Assembly (NCBI GenBank): GCA_944739405.2
Contig: OX123190.2
Location: forward strand, 85,441,086-85,505,085
Length of the DNA stretch: 64,000 nucleotides
Source of the DNA: Euclidia mi
Lineage: Eukaryota; Arthropoda; Insecta; Lepidoptera; Erebidae
Reading direction: 5' to 3'
A model generated the notes under the pieces. That model had not been told where the DNA came from. It saw only the letters and a program-made list of their open reading frames with translations, and did not search any database. Both the position numbers and the translations under genes were made by a program. Shown here one piece after another: positions 22,681-34,639 of the stretch (the first letter of the stretch is position 1; each line of letters starts with the position of its first letter).

Positions 22681-22907
22681 CCTCTTATTATTTATTGTAC
22701 CGCGCAGGGAAACAACTTTTCTTCATCGAACAAAATAACATACTGTGAAACGTTAAACCTAGTATCTTCATCTTTGTTGTATTATTAAAAGATTATTATT
22801 AAAAGATAGTAACATCAAATGAATCAGTCTGAAGTGTCCATAATTATCAATAATAGACTAGAGGACGCCAGCAGCTACGCCTGCATTTTTTTTTAAATTT
22901 AGGTACC

Positions 22908-23660
22908 TGTCTAGAGTTACCGCAGCCAGGTGGGAAACTGTTGAGAACAGAGTTGCAGTGGAAGCTGTAATACATCCACCTGACCACGATAGACAATTTA
23001 TCCAAACACTCTCACTGTGGTAGCACAGCGATGAATTATAATCCTAATATTAATAAAATGTCTTACCAACTCTTACTGATGCTGTTCTTCAAGTGGACCT
23101 AAAGGATTAACTCATAATTTTGGCCAAAATAACAAGAGAATCGAATAGATACCAGTGAATCCAATTCGGCAAAGTCCTACTCCTCGGGCGCCAATCAGGA
23201 ATTCACACACGTGTTTTACAAAGTTCAATATTTCACAACTTTATTCTTTATCACAATTTACCGTTGCCCTAGATCAGGCGGCATTCAAGGCGGTTTACAG
23301 CACGAACTCACTTCGACACCACTATGACTCGCGGAGCACCTATGTGCTTTCAAAGGGCGATAATTCAAGATACGGCTTGGTCAACTTTTTATACCGGGTT
23401 TTTTCACTGACCGCGGGAAACCAACAAACGTTCGCGAAGCTACCAGGATGTGCTGTTCAAAGGGCGATCAATTTATTTCAATTTATATAAATTGCAATCT
23501 CGCGAGACAGCCCAAGACCGGCGTGATAATTTTTCAAGGCGGGAACGGAAGTGACAGTTCAGTGTGACCATTGTCAGAAATTTTCAATAGACTAAACAAA
23601 ATGTTACTTAATCGATATAATCGACTTGACTTATAATAAAAACTAATTCTATTTCAAACA
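22908..23660 (-). repeat. 3' LTR of the Pao element
   Basis: 753 bp, nearly identical to 28585-29343. Its end next to the integrase is followed by a purine-rich run on the minus strand (23661-23690, 'ggggcgggtgga'), the likely polypurine tract. Small differences from the other LTR include a 5- to 6-bp indel near 23268 and single substitutions. Confidence 0.9.
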
Positions 23661-23691
23661 TCCACCCGCCCCGGACCGGCCTACCGGTCCG

Positions 23692-24795
23692 CTAATCGGT
23701 TGGTAGACGTGACAATGTTGCAACCGCTCTCCTCAGAATCGAACCGTCCACCAAGACCTCAGCAAATCGGGGAACTCCATCAGTCCCAGTTACCAAACGA
23801 AGGATGCGCCCCCTGCGCCATCTGAGTGGCGGGAGGTTAGCCTCCTTGATCAAAACGAGGTCACCAATCTTGGGTGGATCGGTCTTGTCGGTCCACTTAA
23901 CGCGTTGCTGGAGTATGTGCAAATATTCCAATTTCCAGCGTTTCCAAAAGCTCTGAGTAATCTGGCGTACTAATTCAAAACGCGAGAGACGACCAGGTCT
24001 CGTATCAATATAGGGGTACTCAGGCAAGGCGACAAGTGGGCGACCAATCAAAAAATGGCCCGGCGTAAGGACCTCCAAATCATTCGGATCTGAGGAGATC
24101 GGGCACAGTGGCCGAGAGTTCAAAACGGCCTCAATCTTACAAAACACAGTTGCGAGTTCCTCAAATGTAAGGACAGACTCACCGATTGTCCTGCGCAAGT
24201 GTGTTTTGGCCGATTTTACAGCGGCCTCAAAAATACTACCCCAGTGTGGACAATTTGGTGGAGAAAACAACCAATTTATCCCACGTCGAGCAAGCCTATC
24301 ACCTATATCAGCTTTGTTGGTTTCAAGAAAATTAACAACATCATTCAAATAATTATACGTGCCCTTGAAGTTAGTGCCGCAGTCAGAACGGATCAAGGAA
24401 GGCAGCCCTCTGCGGGATACAAATCTGTCAAATGTGTGTACAAACGCCTCGGTCGTAAGCGAGGAGACCAGTTCCAAATGAACGGCCTTTGTGGAAAGAC
24501 AAACAAAAACACACAAGTAGGCCTTAACAGTCTTGTTGTTTCGAAGTGTCGACGTTTTCACCAAAAAGGGACCAGCGAAGTCCGTGCCAACACCGTCAAA
24601 TGTCCTGCTCTCCGTTACGCAATCTGCCGGTAAGTCTCCCATCAAGGGCTGCATGGTAGAAGCCTTGAGCTTATAGTAAAGGATGCAGCGAAAGACTACA
24701 CTCCGAATAATTCTTCGGGCCGACAAAATCGAAAACTCGCGTTGCAAAATGGCCAGGAGCGCATTACAACCAGCATGCGAATTTTTAAGGTTACT
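23692..24795 (-). pseudogene. Pao integrase, catalytic and C-terminal domains
   Basis: A 351-codon open frame with the integrase core. The three acidic residues are seen in 'GVGTDFAGPF', 'LIRSDCGTNFKG' and 'HWGSIFEAAVKSAK', a D,D,E arrangement. It continues with 'VLNSRPLCPIS', 'TPGHFLIGRPL' and a C-terminal 'GDLVLIKEANLPPLRWRRGR', the usual Pao tail. The N-terminal zinc-binding part is in another frame after a 1-base shift near 24780. The catalytic core itself looks intact. It would join the cDNA to host DNA. Confidence 0.85.
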
Positions 24796-25428
24796 AACAA
24801 GCGTACCAAATGACCGTCCTTAGGTAACAACAGGGGGTGACGTGCTCCGTAAGGGAGGTTGGCGTTCTTGAGACGCCCTCCAACGCGCAAGAGACCCGTA
24901 TCGTCCAAAAAGGGGTTCAATTTAGAGACAGCTCCCGACAATTTCGATCTCCCTGATTTAAGGATAGCAATCTCCTTTTCAAAATGCGCCAATTGCACAG
25001 AACGAACCCAGAAGATGAGGGATTCCTGTCGTTCCTGTGGTGAGATAAACGGTGTCAGATGTTTCTGTTGTGGGTGTTTAAAATTAAAAATAAAACGCTT
25101 TATCCAAGCAGTGACACCTAACAACTTGTCGAGGGAGCTGTAACGATTCAACAAAAAATCGGGGTCGAAGGCGCATTCTACCTTCTCAAGAGCGAGTGTT
25201 CGTAGACCCGGCAAATTAGAAGTATTCAAAACTAGCGTTCGAGGCCAATCGGTTTCTGGTCTACTCAACCATTCCGGACCCCACCACAGCGAATGACCTA
25301 TCAAACTAGGCGTCAAGCATCCGCGCGAGGCACAATCAGCGGGGTTGAGCTCACCTGGCACGTGTCTCCAAACAAGTTTGACTTCGGATTTCTGGATTTG
25401 GGAAACGCGATTAGCGACAAATACCTCA
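24780..25428 (-). pseudogene. Pao RNase H C-terminal fragment and integrase leader
   Basis: The frame reads 'VFVANRVSQIQ', 'WRHVPGELNPADCASRG' (end of RNase H), then 'LNPFLDDTGLLRVGGRLKNA' and 'HPLLLPKDGHLVRLLV', the linker that leads to the integrase zinc domain. It begins abruptly at about 25428, where it is joined to the protease-RT leader in a different frame. That junction is a deletion that removed the RT and most of RNase H. A second frame break near 24780 separates it from the integrase core. Confidence 0.8.
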
Positions 25429-26191
25429 ACAATCTCTTTTCGGCTAAAGGTCGTGACTCGCCAAGCGGAGGCCGAACAGACAGAAAGGGTAGCCTCGTAA
25501 TAATCCGACCAGAATGGAGTCGACCAGTGTTGTTCTGGAAGAACAGCTCGCACTCCTCATGTTCTGGATTCAAACGGGCAGCTTGAGGGGGCTCCTCTAC
25601 CTCCCAAAACCTCTGAACTGCATCAGAGAGAGCAGAGCCTACAGCCATCAAATTATCAAGTTCAGGTGGAGGGGGGTCCCTAGGTACAGGTCCCATCAAA
25701 GCAAATCCAAATATGGTCGGGATGGCAGTCAAACCATTTGGCACCAAGACCCGTTTCCCACCAATCAAAATTCCACCTAGGACATCAGAGCCAATCAACA
25801 AATCGATTTGTCCCGGTGTGTCAAATTTGGGGTCTGCCAGTTCCAATCCCGATGTCAAATTCACCACAGCAGCAGGTAGCTGCTTCTGTGGGTGCATACC
25901 CAAAATATTCTTCAACACAATAGCCGAGGTTTTAATCCTCGGGTGTGAAGATTCAACATGGCCAAACAAAACCTTAACTTGCCCTTCAACATTAGAGGCT
26001 ACGTCCCCTATGCCCCGTATACAATTTGGAAAAGAGCCCATATTTAATTTAACCTGCCCTACCAAATAAGTGGAAACAATGCAACCTTGTGAACCTGTGT
26101 CCATGTCCTGTGTGTATAGCACGGACAACAACAGAGGTCCCCGTGGGTCCCCAGACCCTAACAGGAACCGTTGGTAGGATAACGGTGTCAA
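25428..26191 (-). pseudogene. Pao aspartic protease and RT leader
   Basis: The active site 'MDTGSQGCIVS' (Asp-Thr-Gly) is near the start, followed by 'LIGSDVLGGILIGGK' in the flap and second half of the protease. The RT leader is seen in 'AVQRFWEVEEPPQ' and 'RPPLGESRPLAEKRLLR'. Normally about 700 or more residues of RT and RNase H follow. Here the frame runs into the RNase H tail out of frame. The protease may still be functional, since it has no internal break. Confidence 0.8.
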
Positions 26192-26206
26192 TGGGGGAGG
26201 TTGGCG

Positions 26207-27877
26207 TTATAGAGCAGGGGTCAATGACCTATTGTTGCCTGGGCGGCGACCGTTGGCCAGGACCAGGCAAGTCAAAACGAGGGTGCGGCTTGAAGTCCTC
26301 AAAGGCGCGATGACTTGATCCGCGCGCCATCTGTGGGGGGTCATAATGACGCACCCGCCCAAAACGAGGTGGGCGCGAGTCAAGGCGGGGACGCTCCGCC
26401 AAAGGAGGGGTATACCTGGGGCAGCAGTCATGGTGCTGGTGACGCTGAACAGCACATTCAGGTGCGCGAGAGAGAGGAGGCGTGCGCACGCTACGGTTCT
26501 CCAAATGGGGCGAGTGGCGATCAATTGAGCGAGGCGACTCTCGGCTACGCGCCGGTGAGCCTCGGCTGCCACCTTCAAAACACCCGCCCGTGCGCGGTGT
26601 CGGCTGGTTGGACAAGCGGCCAACCTCTCTGGCATTCATACAGAGAATGTCCAAATGATGTCCTCCACAGTGAGGACAGGGGCGAGAGTTTGGGCAGTCT
26701 CGCTGGTAGTGGGACCCCAAACAAGAGAAGCAAAGGCGGCGTGCATTCGCGATGCGCCTACGAGAGGCGACATGCAGGTCCAAAAATGCCCTGCAACTGG
26801 CCGTTCTGTGCCCCGTGACCTTGCAGTAAGAGCACTCCGCTGGGCTCTGCGTTACTGCAAAGCTAGGAGGGCGCCGGTCAACATTGGCTCGGGTGTGAAC
26901 GCGAGCCTGCTCCTTGACCTTGGGCGGCTGCGACTTAGCCGGCGTGTCACCACCGGAGTTGTCCAAGACCCGGCACTCATCCTCAAGGAACTTTTCCAAG
27001 TCTGCACAGGGGGGCAGATGGGTCGCGCTAGCCCCACCAAAGCGCTGTTCGAAACGCGACCTCAGGTCGGCAGGCAGCTTTTTAAGGACAATGTGCACCA
27101 ATAGATAGGACCATTGGTCCAGGGGCAGGTCAAGGCACTTAAGTGCGTTGATGGCCACCAAAAGCGGGTTCAAAAGTTGGGTGCGCAACCCAGAGACCCG
27201 GGTGAGCGTCGGCAAACCCAAAATCTGCTCGATGTGCGTGTCGGCGAGGCCACGCTTATTATGGTACCTACGGGTGATTAGGTCCGAAGCCGTCTGGTAC
27301 GCCTCGTCAGACACGGGCAGATGTTGGATGAGGCCCTTGGCCTCCCCATCCAGAACCGACATCAAATAGGCCAATTTTTGTGCTGGCCGAAGGTCAGCCC
27401 TGTCATTGACCAGGCTGTCGAACAAATTAACGAAGCCCAGGTCCGCCCAGGTCAGCTTCCTAGGCAGCCATCAAAATGGGGGAGGTCCAAAGTAGGGAGC
27501 CTACTCACCAGCCCCGGTGCTGACCTAGGAAGCTCCTGCTTCAGGCCAGGTGGTTGCCCTTCCCTATCGGCAACTAGTTGTCTCGCACTATTGGAGACAG
27601 CATCATACAGGTCTAAGACCTGGGCATAGTCTTCGCTGACCTTATTTCGCTAGTCAGCGGTGAAATCATTGACTGACACTTCGAGACAGCAAGCGCTGAA
27701 AGTGCGGAACTGCTGTTCCACACTTGCCAGGCGATCATCGATCCGCTCGTAACTTTGTAGTAAGGCCTGCTGGCGATCAGGCCGGTTCACTAAGGCACTG
27801 GCCGAAGCAAACCAGCGCAAATCTGATGCAATAGCACAAGCAGCCGCACGCAAGTCCTTGATAGCTGACATAATCAA
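26207..27877 (-). pseudogene. Pao gag protein with three zinc knuckles
   Basis: The N-terminal part (27650-27877, from the ATG at 27871 or the upstream 27877) is closed by a TAG. The same frame reopens to about 27460 and the main part (26229-27425, 398 codons) lies in another frame, so one stop and one frameshift break the protein. The main part has the capsid-like 'LAYLMSVLDGEAKGLIQHLP' and three knuckles: CX2CX4HX4C in 'CSYCKVTGHRTASC', then two CX2CX3HX4C in 'CFSCLGSHYQRDC' and 'CPHCGGHHLDILC'. The knuckles would bind RNA in the virus-like particle. An Arg- and Pro-rich tail follows. Confidence 0.8.
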
Positions 27878-28584
27878 AATTCAAAAGATCCCGGACAAGC
27901 GTTAAATAAAATTAACAATCAAAACTTAATATTTGTTAATTCTTTGAAATCAACAAAGTATTAGCCCGTTTACTGCTGGTACAAGCAAGTAACAGTTATC
28001 TACTGTCCAACAAAATTAATAGTTTCAATATATATTGACACAAACAAAGTCAAAGTTATCAAAAGTTGAAACTTCAAATAAGTAAATTAAAGTTAAATAT
28101 TCAAATAAATTAACTAATTACTTGCAACAGACAGACTGGCTGTGTTATTTCAGATATACAATAGTAAGTAAGCACTGAATATGTGTTACCTAACAATATT
28201 ATCTATATATTATAACTAGGTTTAGCAATGTAAGGTTCAAACTTAATATATCAATATATGCAATAAACTAAATCAATTGATACATATAACTGATATGTAT
28301 CCAATCAAAGTGACTTATTAATATTAACAGCAACAAATCTATGCTAGATTTCAACAATTTAAATCAAACAATTACTGATTGAGGTTATGTGTGACATTGT
28401 GTTTCAAATTATCTAGGTCAACTTATACAAATAAATAATATGTATTTTAGGCAAAAAACTGACCTGACAAACACTACAATACCGTCTACAAGGTGATAAG
28501 ATACAAGCTTATACCAATCTGAGGTTTGTACTCAGTAATGCAACAGCGGCTAAATTTTAACTACGCTCTGCTACCAAAAAAATA
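27878..28584 (-). other. Pao 5' leader
   Basis: About 700 bp of AT-rich untranslated sequence between the 5' LTR and gag. A primer-binding-like site lies at 28561-28576. No open frame of note. Confidence 0.7.
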
Positions 28585-29343
28585 TGTCTAGAGTTACCGC
28601 AGCCAGGTGGGAAACTGTTGAGAACAGAGTTGCAGTGGAAGCTGTAATACATCCACCTGACCACGATAGACAATTTATCCAAACACTCTCACTGGGGTAG
28701 CACAGCGATGAATTATAATCCTAATATTAATAAAATGTCTTACCAACTCTTACTGATGCTGTTCTTCAAGTGGACCTATAGGATTAACTCATAATTTTGG
28801 CCCAAAATAACAAGAGAATCGAATAGATACCAGTGAATCCAATTCGGCGAAGTCCTACTCCTCGGGCACCAATCAGGAATTCACACACGTGTTTTACAAA
28901 GTTCAATATTTCACAACTTTATTCTTTATCACAATTTACCGTTGCCAGCACTAGATCAGGCGGCATTCAAGGCAGTTTACAGCACGAATTCACTTCGACA
29001 CCACTATGACTCGCGGAGCACCCATGTGCTTTCAAAGGGCGATAATTCAAGATACGGCTTGGTCAACTTTTTATACCGGGTTTTTTTCACTGACCGCGGG
29101 AAACCAACAAACGTTCGCGAAGCTACCAGGATGTGCTGTTCAAAGGGCGATCAATTTATTTCAATTTATATCAATTGCAATCTCGCGAGACAGCCCAAGA
29201 CCGGCGTGATAATTTTTCAAGGCGGGAACGGAAGTGACAGTTCAGTGTGACCATTGTCAGAAATTTTCAATAGACTAAACAAAATGTTACTTAATCGATA
29301 TAATCGACTTGACTTATAATAAAAACTAATTCTATTTCAAACA
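28585..29343 (-). repeat. 5' LTR of the Pao element
   Basis: 759 bp, ends TG...CA on the plus strand. It would carry the promoter driving minus-strand transcription toward gag. Differs from the other LTR at about a dozen positions. Confidence 0.9.
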
Positions 29344-29869
29344 GGTACCCGTTTTGGCCGATCCCGTGAGAATATCGGGAAATCCCTTCTTAGTGCACCC
29401 CTACGGTCCCCAAGGAACATACATGCCATATTTCAGCTTCCTGCGCCCAATAGTTTCGGCTGTAGCGTGTCTGTCAGTCAGTCAGTAACGCAAGGATTTT
29501 ATATATTAAGATTTTTCGTTTGTGTCATGTTCACCGGCTTCATTTTTCTTTCTTTATATTAAGATTGGTGTCCTGACACTTATTATATTAAAATCCAAAA
29601 ACAAAAATATGCTCCAAAATCGCTCGAAAAATTAGAGTTCACAGATGACTTTAAGTTCACAGATGACTTTAAGTTCACTCCAAGCGTCGACCGAATGACC
29701 TCTCCCTTCGAGACAAATTTTAAATTTGACAGTAAAATATAAAGTCACTTTATAACCGTCATAGCGATGTAGTATGTAGTAGTAAAACAGCAAATTGTTT
29801 CTCATCAACACCGCATTGTAGATATTTGTATTTTAAAAGAAATAATAAAATGTTTACGATATAAAATTA

Positions 29870-30255
29870 TTAGATAAATGTCCACAGACACAGACAGGCC
29901 TGTGAACTGCACACGCTTACAATGTTATGATGAATTTTACGAGATGTATACTGAGTAGGAGAATGTAATAATTTGATAAATGGCCGCAGACAGGCCTGTG
30001 AACTGCACACACTTACAATGTTATGATGAGTTTTACGAGATGTATACTGAGTAGGAGAATGTAATAATGAGATGAATGGCCGCAGACAGGCCTGTGAACT
30101 GCACACACTTACAATGTTATGATGAGTTTTACGAGATATATACTGAGTAGGAGAATGTAATAATTAGATGAATGTCCACAGACAGGCCTGTGAACTGCAC
30201 ACACTTACAGTGTTATGATGAGTTTTACGAGGATGCATATCGAGTTGGAGAATTT
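29870..30255. repeat. 96-bp minisatellite, about 4 copies
   Basis: 'gacaggcctgtgaactgcac' recurs at 29893, 29989, 30085 and 30181, exactly 96 bp apart. Unit ends 'gagtaggagaatgtaataat'. The last copy decays at about 30240. An open frame on the minus strand through the array is a by-product of the 96-bp (3 x 32) period. Confidence 0.9.
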
Positions 30256-30479
30256 ATTAACAATCTTATTTTGTGGTTCTGTAGAGTACTCTTTGTACTT
30301 CGGTATTTGATTAGCTTGAGGACACTAGGAAATGTTGGAGATGATTAATGTTTAAGTTAAAAAAAATCTGTTCCATATTTTTTTTGTTTGTAGGCAACGG
30401 CCGCAGCAGAAATATACACTATATCGTGGGGCGCTTTAATTGTAAATGATAGGTACAAAAAACACCCAGATTAAAAAAA
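30256..30479. other. No gene recognised
   Basis: AT-rich gap with homopolymer runs. Confidence 0.4.
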
Positions 30480-30600
30480 AACAGTTCGTAAATCTTACGA
30501 AGTTTAATCCCGCATGAGGATCGAACTAACAAATCTTGGAGGCCGGCGAGGAGGCCGCATGCCACTACGTCATACGTGCAGAATATTTTATTTCGATTGA
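30480..30600 (-). repeat. tRNA-derived SINE
   Basis: On the minus strand 'tgacgtagtggcatgcgg' (A-box-like) and 'gttcgatcctc' (B-box-like) are followed by 'atgcgggattaaacttcg' and 'tctgggtgttttttg', the Bm1-like body. Ends uncertain. Confidence 0.55.
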
Positions 30601-31730
30601 CCACCATAGAATAATAATTTTCTTATGAAACCAACATTTAGTGTAGTAATTCAGCACGAAACTGTGAAGTATACCTTGTACCGTATTTAGCTCAGCTTAG
30701 TGCGGCTAACAAACACTTAGCGTAGCGTCGCTTTGTGGGCTTGTATTTTGCGAAGCAGTGCTTTGTTCAACATACAGCGCAGCAGGAACAAACAATACGG
30801 GCGAACCCACACTCACGTGTTCATGAACGATGTTTGAAACGAACCTGCCAACTATACCATGAAGTCTGGAAGTTGTTTGAAAAAACACGTTAAACATAGT
30901 TTAATTGTGAAAAATATTATTGCCAGTTTATAAATTGGCATTTACATATCATAATAGTCCACAATATTAGCTAAGAGCGATGGCAGACTTTCTTGTCTCC
31001 AAGTAAAAAGATTTTCGAGGCACAGGTTTAAAAGCGAAAGTCAACTAAATGCGCATGTAAACAAAGAAAAATCAGAAGAAGAGAACTGAAACTTTGAATT
31101 CTTTGTAGTGAATGCAATGTCGACATACTTACGGCAAAGTGAGCAATTTTATAGCTGCGAAAACGCAATGCAGTCTTCGTGGAGTCGCAAAATCGCCGAT
31201 CATTGATACCAAAAGGTACAGCTTAAACATTAGAGTTTCGATAACTGCTATGTTCCTGAGTTACATGTATAAAATACTGTAATAAAACGTTTCCTTACAT
31301 CCTAAAATACTTGCGTCATCCTACAAACTAAATCATTTACCTGCATTTGCCAGCTTCACACGCGTGAGACCAGCTACAGCCAACAACATGTCGCCGTGTA
31401 AACAGTCCTTAGATCCCTGCCTATAAGCTGACAACGTCGCTAATATCCTGCGTATCTTATATATACTGTACCGCTACTGAAGGAAATGGCGCCACTGTGT
31501 GAACTGAGGGCTGCATTGTTGGACATCGCCGAGTTAATAATTTTTCCAGTCAGTAGTCTCCACGGAAAAATACGAAAATCTGTATTGCTATTTTTGCTAC
31601 GGTTTTCCTCACTTAATACACATTAAGAAGCTTTCATAATTAATTGCTATCTCGTTAAGCTAAGTTGATGTTTATGCCTTAATGTTGTAACAAAAGTCAA
31701 CTCTTTTTTAACACGACTCCGACATACGTG
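30601..31730. other. No gene recognised
   Basis: No coding or repeat feature that I can support. Confidence 0.5.
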
Positions 31731-32761
31731 CGGCCGGTTTCTGAATTGAGAATTTCAGCTTAAATCAGTTGAAAATTTCTGAACTAGTTGAAGTCAACTT
31801 GAGTTTTTTCTGTTTCACAGGTCAGAGTGATATTTTTTCAAAGCACTCTCATTTGAGTTTTCTTCAAATCATGAATAAATTAAACCAAACAACACTAGTA
31901 CGTTCCAATACAAGTAAAAAAACCGGTACTAACCATAAATTCGTATTAATTAACATTTTACAAAGAAGCACGCTTGTCAGTTAATTATTTTTATACGGAA
32001 ACAAATAAAAAGTCGAAATAAAGTTGTATTTAAAATTATTTCAACGTTTATTTTATTTTAATGAATAGTTTGTTGAATTTGTTCAATTCGGTATCTTAGT
32101 GAAAACGGAACGTGTATGTTATGTCAAAGTCAGTTTGTTTTATTTTTAATAGAAAATATTTGTGGCCAGGTATATTTGAGGTATAATTCTATATACCTCC
32201 ATGGTGGCCACCATGGAGGTATATAGAATTATACCTCCTTGGAGGCCACAGCGTAATTATTTGGATTAATTTAACACGGAAATCTTTTATTTATATGTTC
32301 TATCCCTTCGATTTGTTCCTAATAATGTTGTAATCTATTTGTTCCAAATATTGAATAGGCTTTGAACCTTTTTTCTATAAATTCTGTTTAACGGCCTTCT
32401 TGTTGTGTAGACGTCAGTATGACGTGTATGGCAACGGTAGTGTGGACATTTTGACATACTGGCTGTCATATTACTCGTGATCACGGGTTAAAAGACCAAA
32501 GTAGTGTAATTATTTTTTTCTCAATTTATCAGTGCTAAGTGAGGTTTGACAAATGTCAAATGTTTTCAGAAACGCGAATATAGAGTTGATATGGAGTTGA
32601 TCATGAATTGATCATATGTTGTGTCAAATTTAAGATTTTACAAGCACAAATACTCAAAAGGTGTCAAAACAATTTTTTGTGAAACAGAAAATTGATTAAG
32701 TGGTATATAATTAGTGTTTAAATTGTTCTCAACGCGAAATTCTCAATTCAGAAACCGGCCG
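31731..32761. mobile_element. 1-kb non-autonomous TIR element
   Basis: A perfect 26-bp terminal inverted repeat: CGGCCGGTTTCTGAATTGAG at 31731 and its reverse complement ending at 32761. No transposase is encoded; the interior is AT-rich with a perfect palindrome at 32178-32237. The outermost CGGCCG is itself palindromic, so it may be either TIR or target duplication. Superfamily is unassigned. Perfect TIRs suggest recent activity. Confidence 0.7.
32178..32237. repeat. 60-bp perfect palindrome
   Basis: A 30-bp arm beginning 'gaggtataattctatata' is followed without spacer by its exact reverse complement; the centre is at GTGG|CCAC, between 32207 and 32208. It can extrude as a cruciform. It lies inside the 1-kb TIR element. 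Confidence 0.9.
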
Positions 32762-34221
32762 ATAATTATCTTTAGCCGAATTAGTACGATATTTACAGTT
32801 TAATACCCAACATAGAAAAAGTTTAGTCTAGTTAATAAAAATTGACGATAAATACATACATTATGTAAGTATTTACTTATTTCATACTTAACCTTTGGCA
32901 TACAAGGTGAAAAACAATCCTTACCTATACAACGTGGGGTTAAAATAACCCCTTAGTAAATATCCATGTATTAAGGGTATTATTTAAATACAACGGCTTA
33001 CATAGGATTTTTGGCTTACTAAGTTATAATTAAAACTCAATATAATTTAGAAAATAAATTTCAATCATAAAAAACAAACACAAAATGCAAAAGTACTCCT
33101 AAACACCGAATTTTTCTTAAACCTAAAAAAAATAAAATGAGCTTTTATATTGATAGGAACTTTTATTCCAAGCCAATCAGCGATATACTAGTAAAAAACC
33201 GTAGATAAGTTACTAACAAGGCAACTGGCGCTTACGAGTGGCACGCATCGCGAAGAACGTACGCACACTAATATAAATATGCGAAAACGACACACTAAGA
33301 ATTAGATAAGAAGTGTAAGTGAGAAAGCACATTTAATCGTAAGCGCGAAAAAGAGATAAACATATACTCTCTGTACCGACGCGCATTGTGACATCACGCT
33401 GACCATTTCACAAAGAATAATTTGACTCAGATGCGACACGATCACTTTGTCTGTCTGGAGTAAATTCAATTCGCCTAAGTAAACATGATTTATTTATTTA
33501 AGGTAGGAAAATAAAAAGTCGATGTGATTTATTTGTAAATTTTTCTTTGCCCTTTTGACGTTATATTCAGCTCGGAATTATTCTTGTTTTCTGAATACAG
33601 ACCGACATTTACATATTTTCTATTATAGCTTTAATTAAATGCAAGCGGTGGTTTTAAGTTGGTGGTAGTGTCAAAGCAAGATTACTTTACGTATAAACTT
33701 GACTTCTAGGCTGATTCACCTGCATATTTTAAGGAAAAATTACCTCAAAAAAAGGAAGCGCTGTTTTTTTAATAAGATTCTTCCTTTTCTTAATCTTTAT
33801 TTATAATCATCCTTAACCCATATATGCCCAAGAGCACAAAAACGACCCAACGGTACATGTTCAGTGGCAAAGCGCCATAAATAAAAACCGTATATTATTT
33901 TCATAGTTTAACGCTATCTACGAGTTGTCGGAAGAACTACGTACGTTGTAAGAGCGTTACATTATGCAAAACTAAAGCAATAACAGTTGAAAATTAGGAA
34001 AAAAGTAGGGACACGTTTTTTTGGTCGAAAATTTAAGACCTTCGCTAACAAAAATGTAAGTACTTATTTATTTGCTTGAAATCTTGCAATTATTGTTAAT
34101 GAATTAATAAAATGAATATATTTTGTATGTTGGTAACATATCAAATCTGTTCAGGACTATCTATTTTTGCTAATTTTGGATGAAATGTTTGTTAGGGTCG
34201 AAATCGACCCCTTGGGCAAAA

Positions 34222-34593
34222 ATGATACAGAGTGTACTACTTTTTCGCAGGTCACGGCGCGTGCTCTCAACGCATGAAATTGCTGATGTCTTGGAAAATT
34301 TGACTAATAGTGATGATTTTGGTGGCGTTGACATATATTTGGACCCACCTTTAGGTGGTAAAATATCCGACGGTGACTCAGGGTACGAAGAATGTTATGA
34401 TATTGCGAGCTTTAGCCGTCATTATCTTCTTGCCCCGGATGAGTTGATATTACAAGGCAATGAAGAATCCAGTATCAAGATTACGGAGAATATATCCATT
34501 CAACAACCGGAGGTTGAGGTTCCTTTGGATATCCATCCAATCACTCCCCCCACTAGTCGCAGTGCATCTCATCAGTCAATAGAGAGAAAGTAG
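34222..34593 (+). pseudogene. piggyBac-like transposase, N-terminal fragment (plus copy)
   Basis: ATG at 34222 opens 124 codons. The fragment contains 'STHEIADVLENL', the acidic 'VDIYLDPPLGGKISDGDSGY' and 'SRHYLLAPDEL', the pattern of the disordered acidic N-terminus of piggyBac proteins ('YI.PP......DEDSGDE...L.....L'). It ends 'SIERK' plus stop, where similarity to the other copy is lost (about 34560). The DDD catalytic core and the zinc-binding tail are absent. The domain alone would have no transposase activity. Confidence 0.65.
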
Positions 34594-34639
34594 TATCTAG
34601 GTGAAAGCTGAAAGATAAAAGCTGAAAGCATATATATCA

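Larger units (their letters stand above)
22902..29349 (-). mobile_element. BEL/Pao LTR retrotransposon lacking reverse transcriptase
   Basis: LTRs of 753 and 759 bp (22908-23660 and 28585-29343) start TGTCTAGAG and end TTCAAACA as read on the plus strand. They are flanked by the target duplication GGTACC (22902-22907, 29344-29349). Coding content runs on the minus strand: gag, aspartic protease, then directly a piece of RNase H and the integrase. The RT and the RNase H active site are deleted at about 25428. A primer-binding-like site (TGGTAGCAGAGCG on the minus strand) lies about 8 bp inside the 5' LTR at 28561-28576, and a purine-rich tract lies next to the 3' LTR. I see roughly a dozen differences between the LTRs, about 1.5%, so the insertion is young. 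Confidence 0.9.
22855..29515 (+). repeat. Dispersed repeat A, interrupted by the Pao element
   Basis: The left part (22855-22907) 'gaggacgccagcagctacgc' plus a T-rich run continues after the Pao element at 29344-29515 with 'gttttggccgatcccgtga' to 'gtcagtaacgcaagg'. The 6-bp GGTACC is duplicated at the junctions. It serves as an empty-site reference for the Pao insertion, since the homologous copy at 10625 lacks the insert. Confidence 0.7.

Noticed and set aside
29870..30106. Open frame with Cys/Ser-rich repeats
   Set aside because: Translation of a 96-bp minisatellite; no start or conservation signal.
29870..30255. CRISPR-like array of regularly spaced repeats
   Set aside because: Units are contiguous 96-bp tandem copies without unique spacers, and the sequence is eukaryotic.
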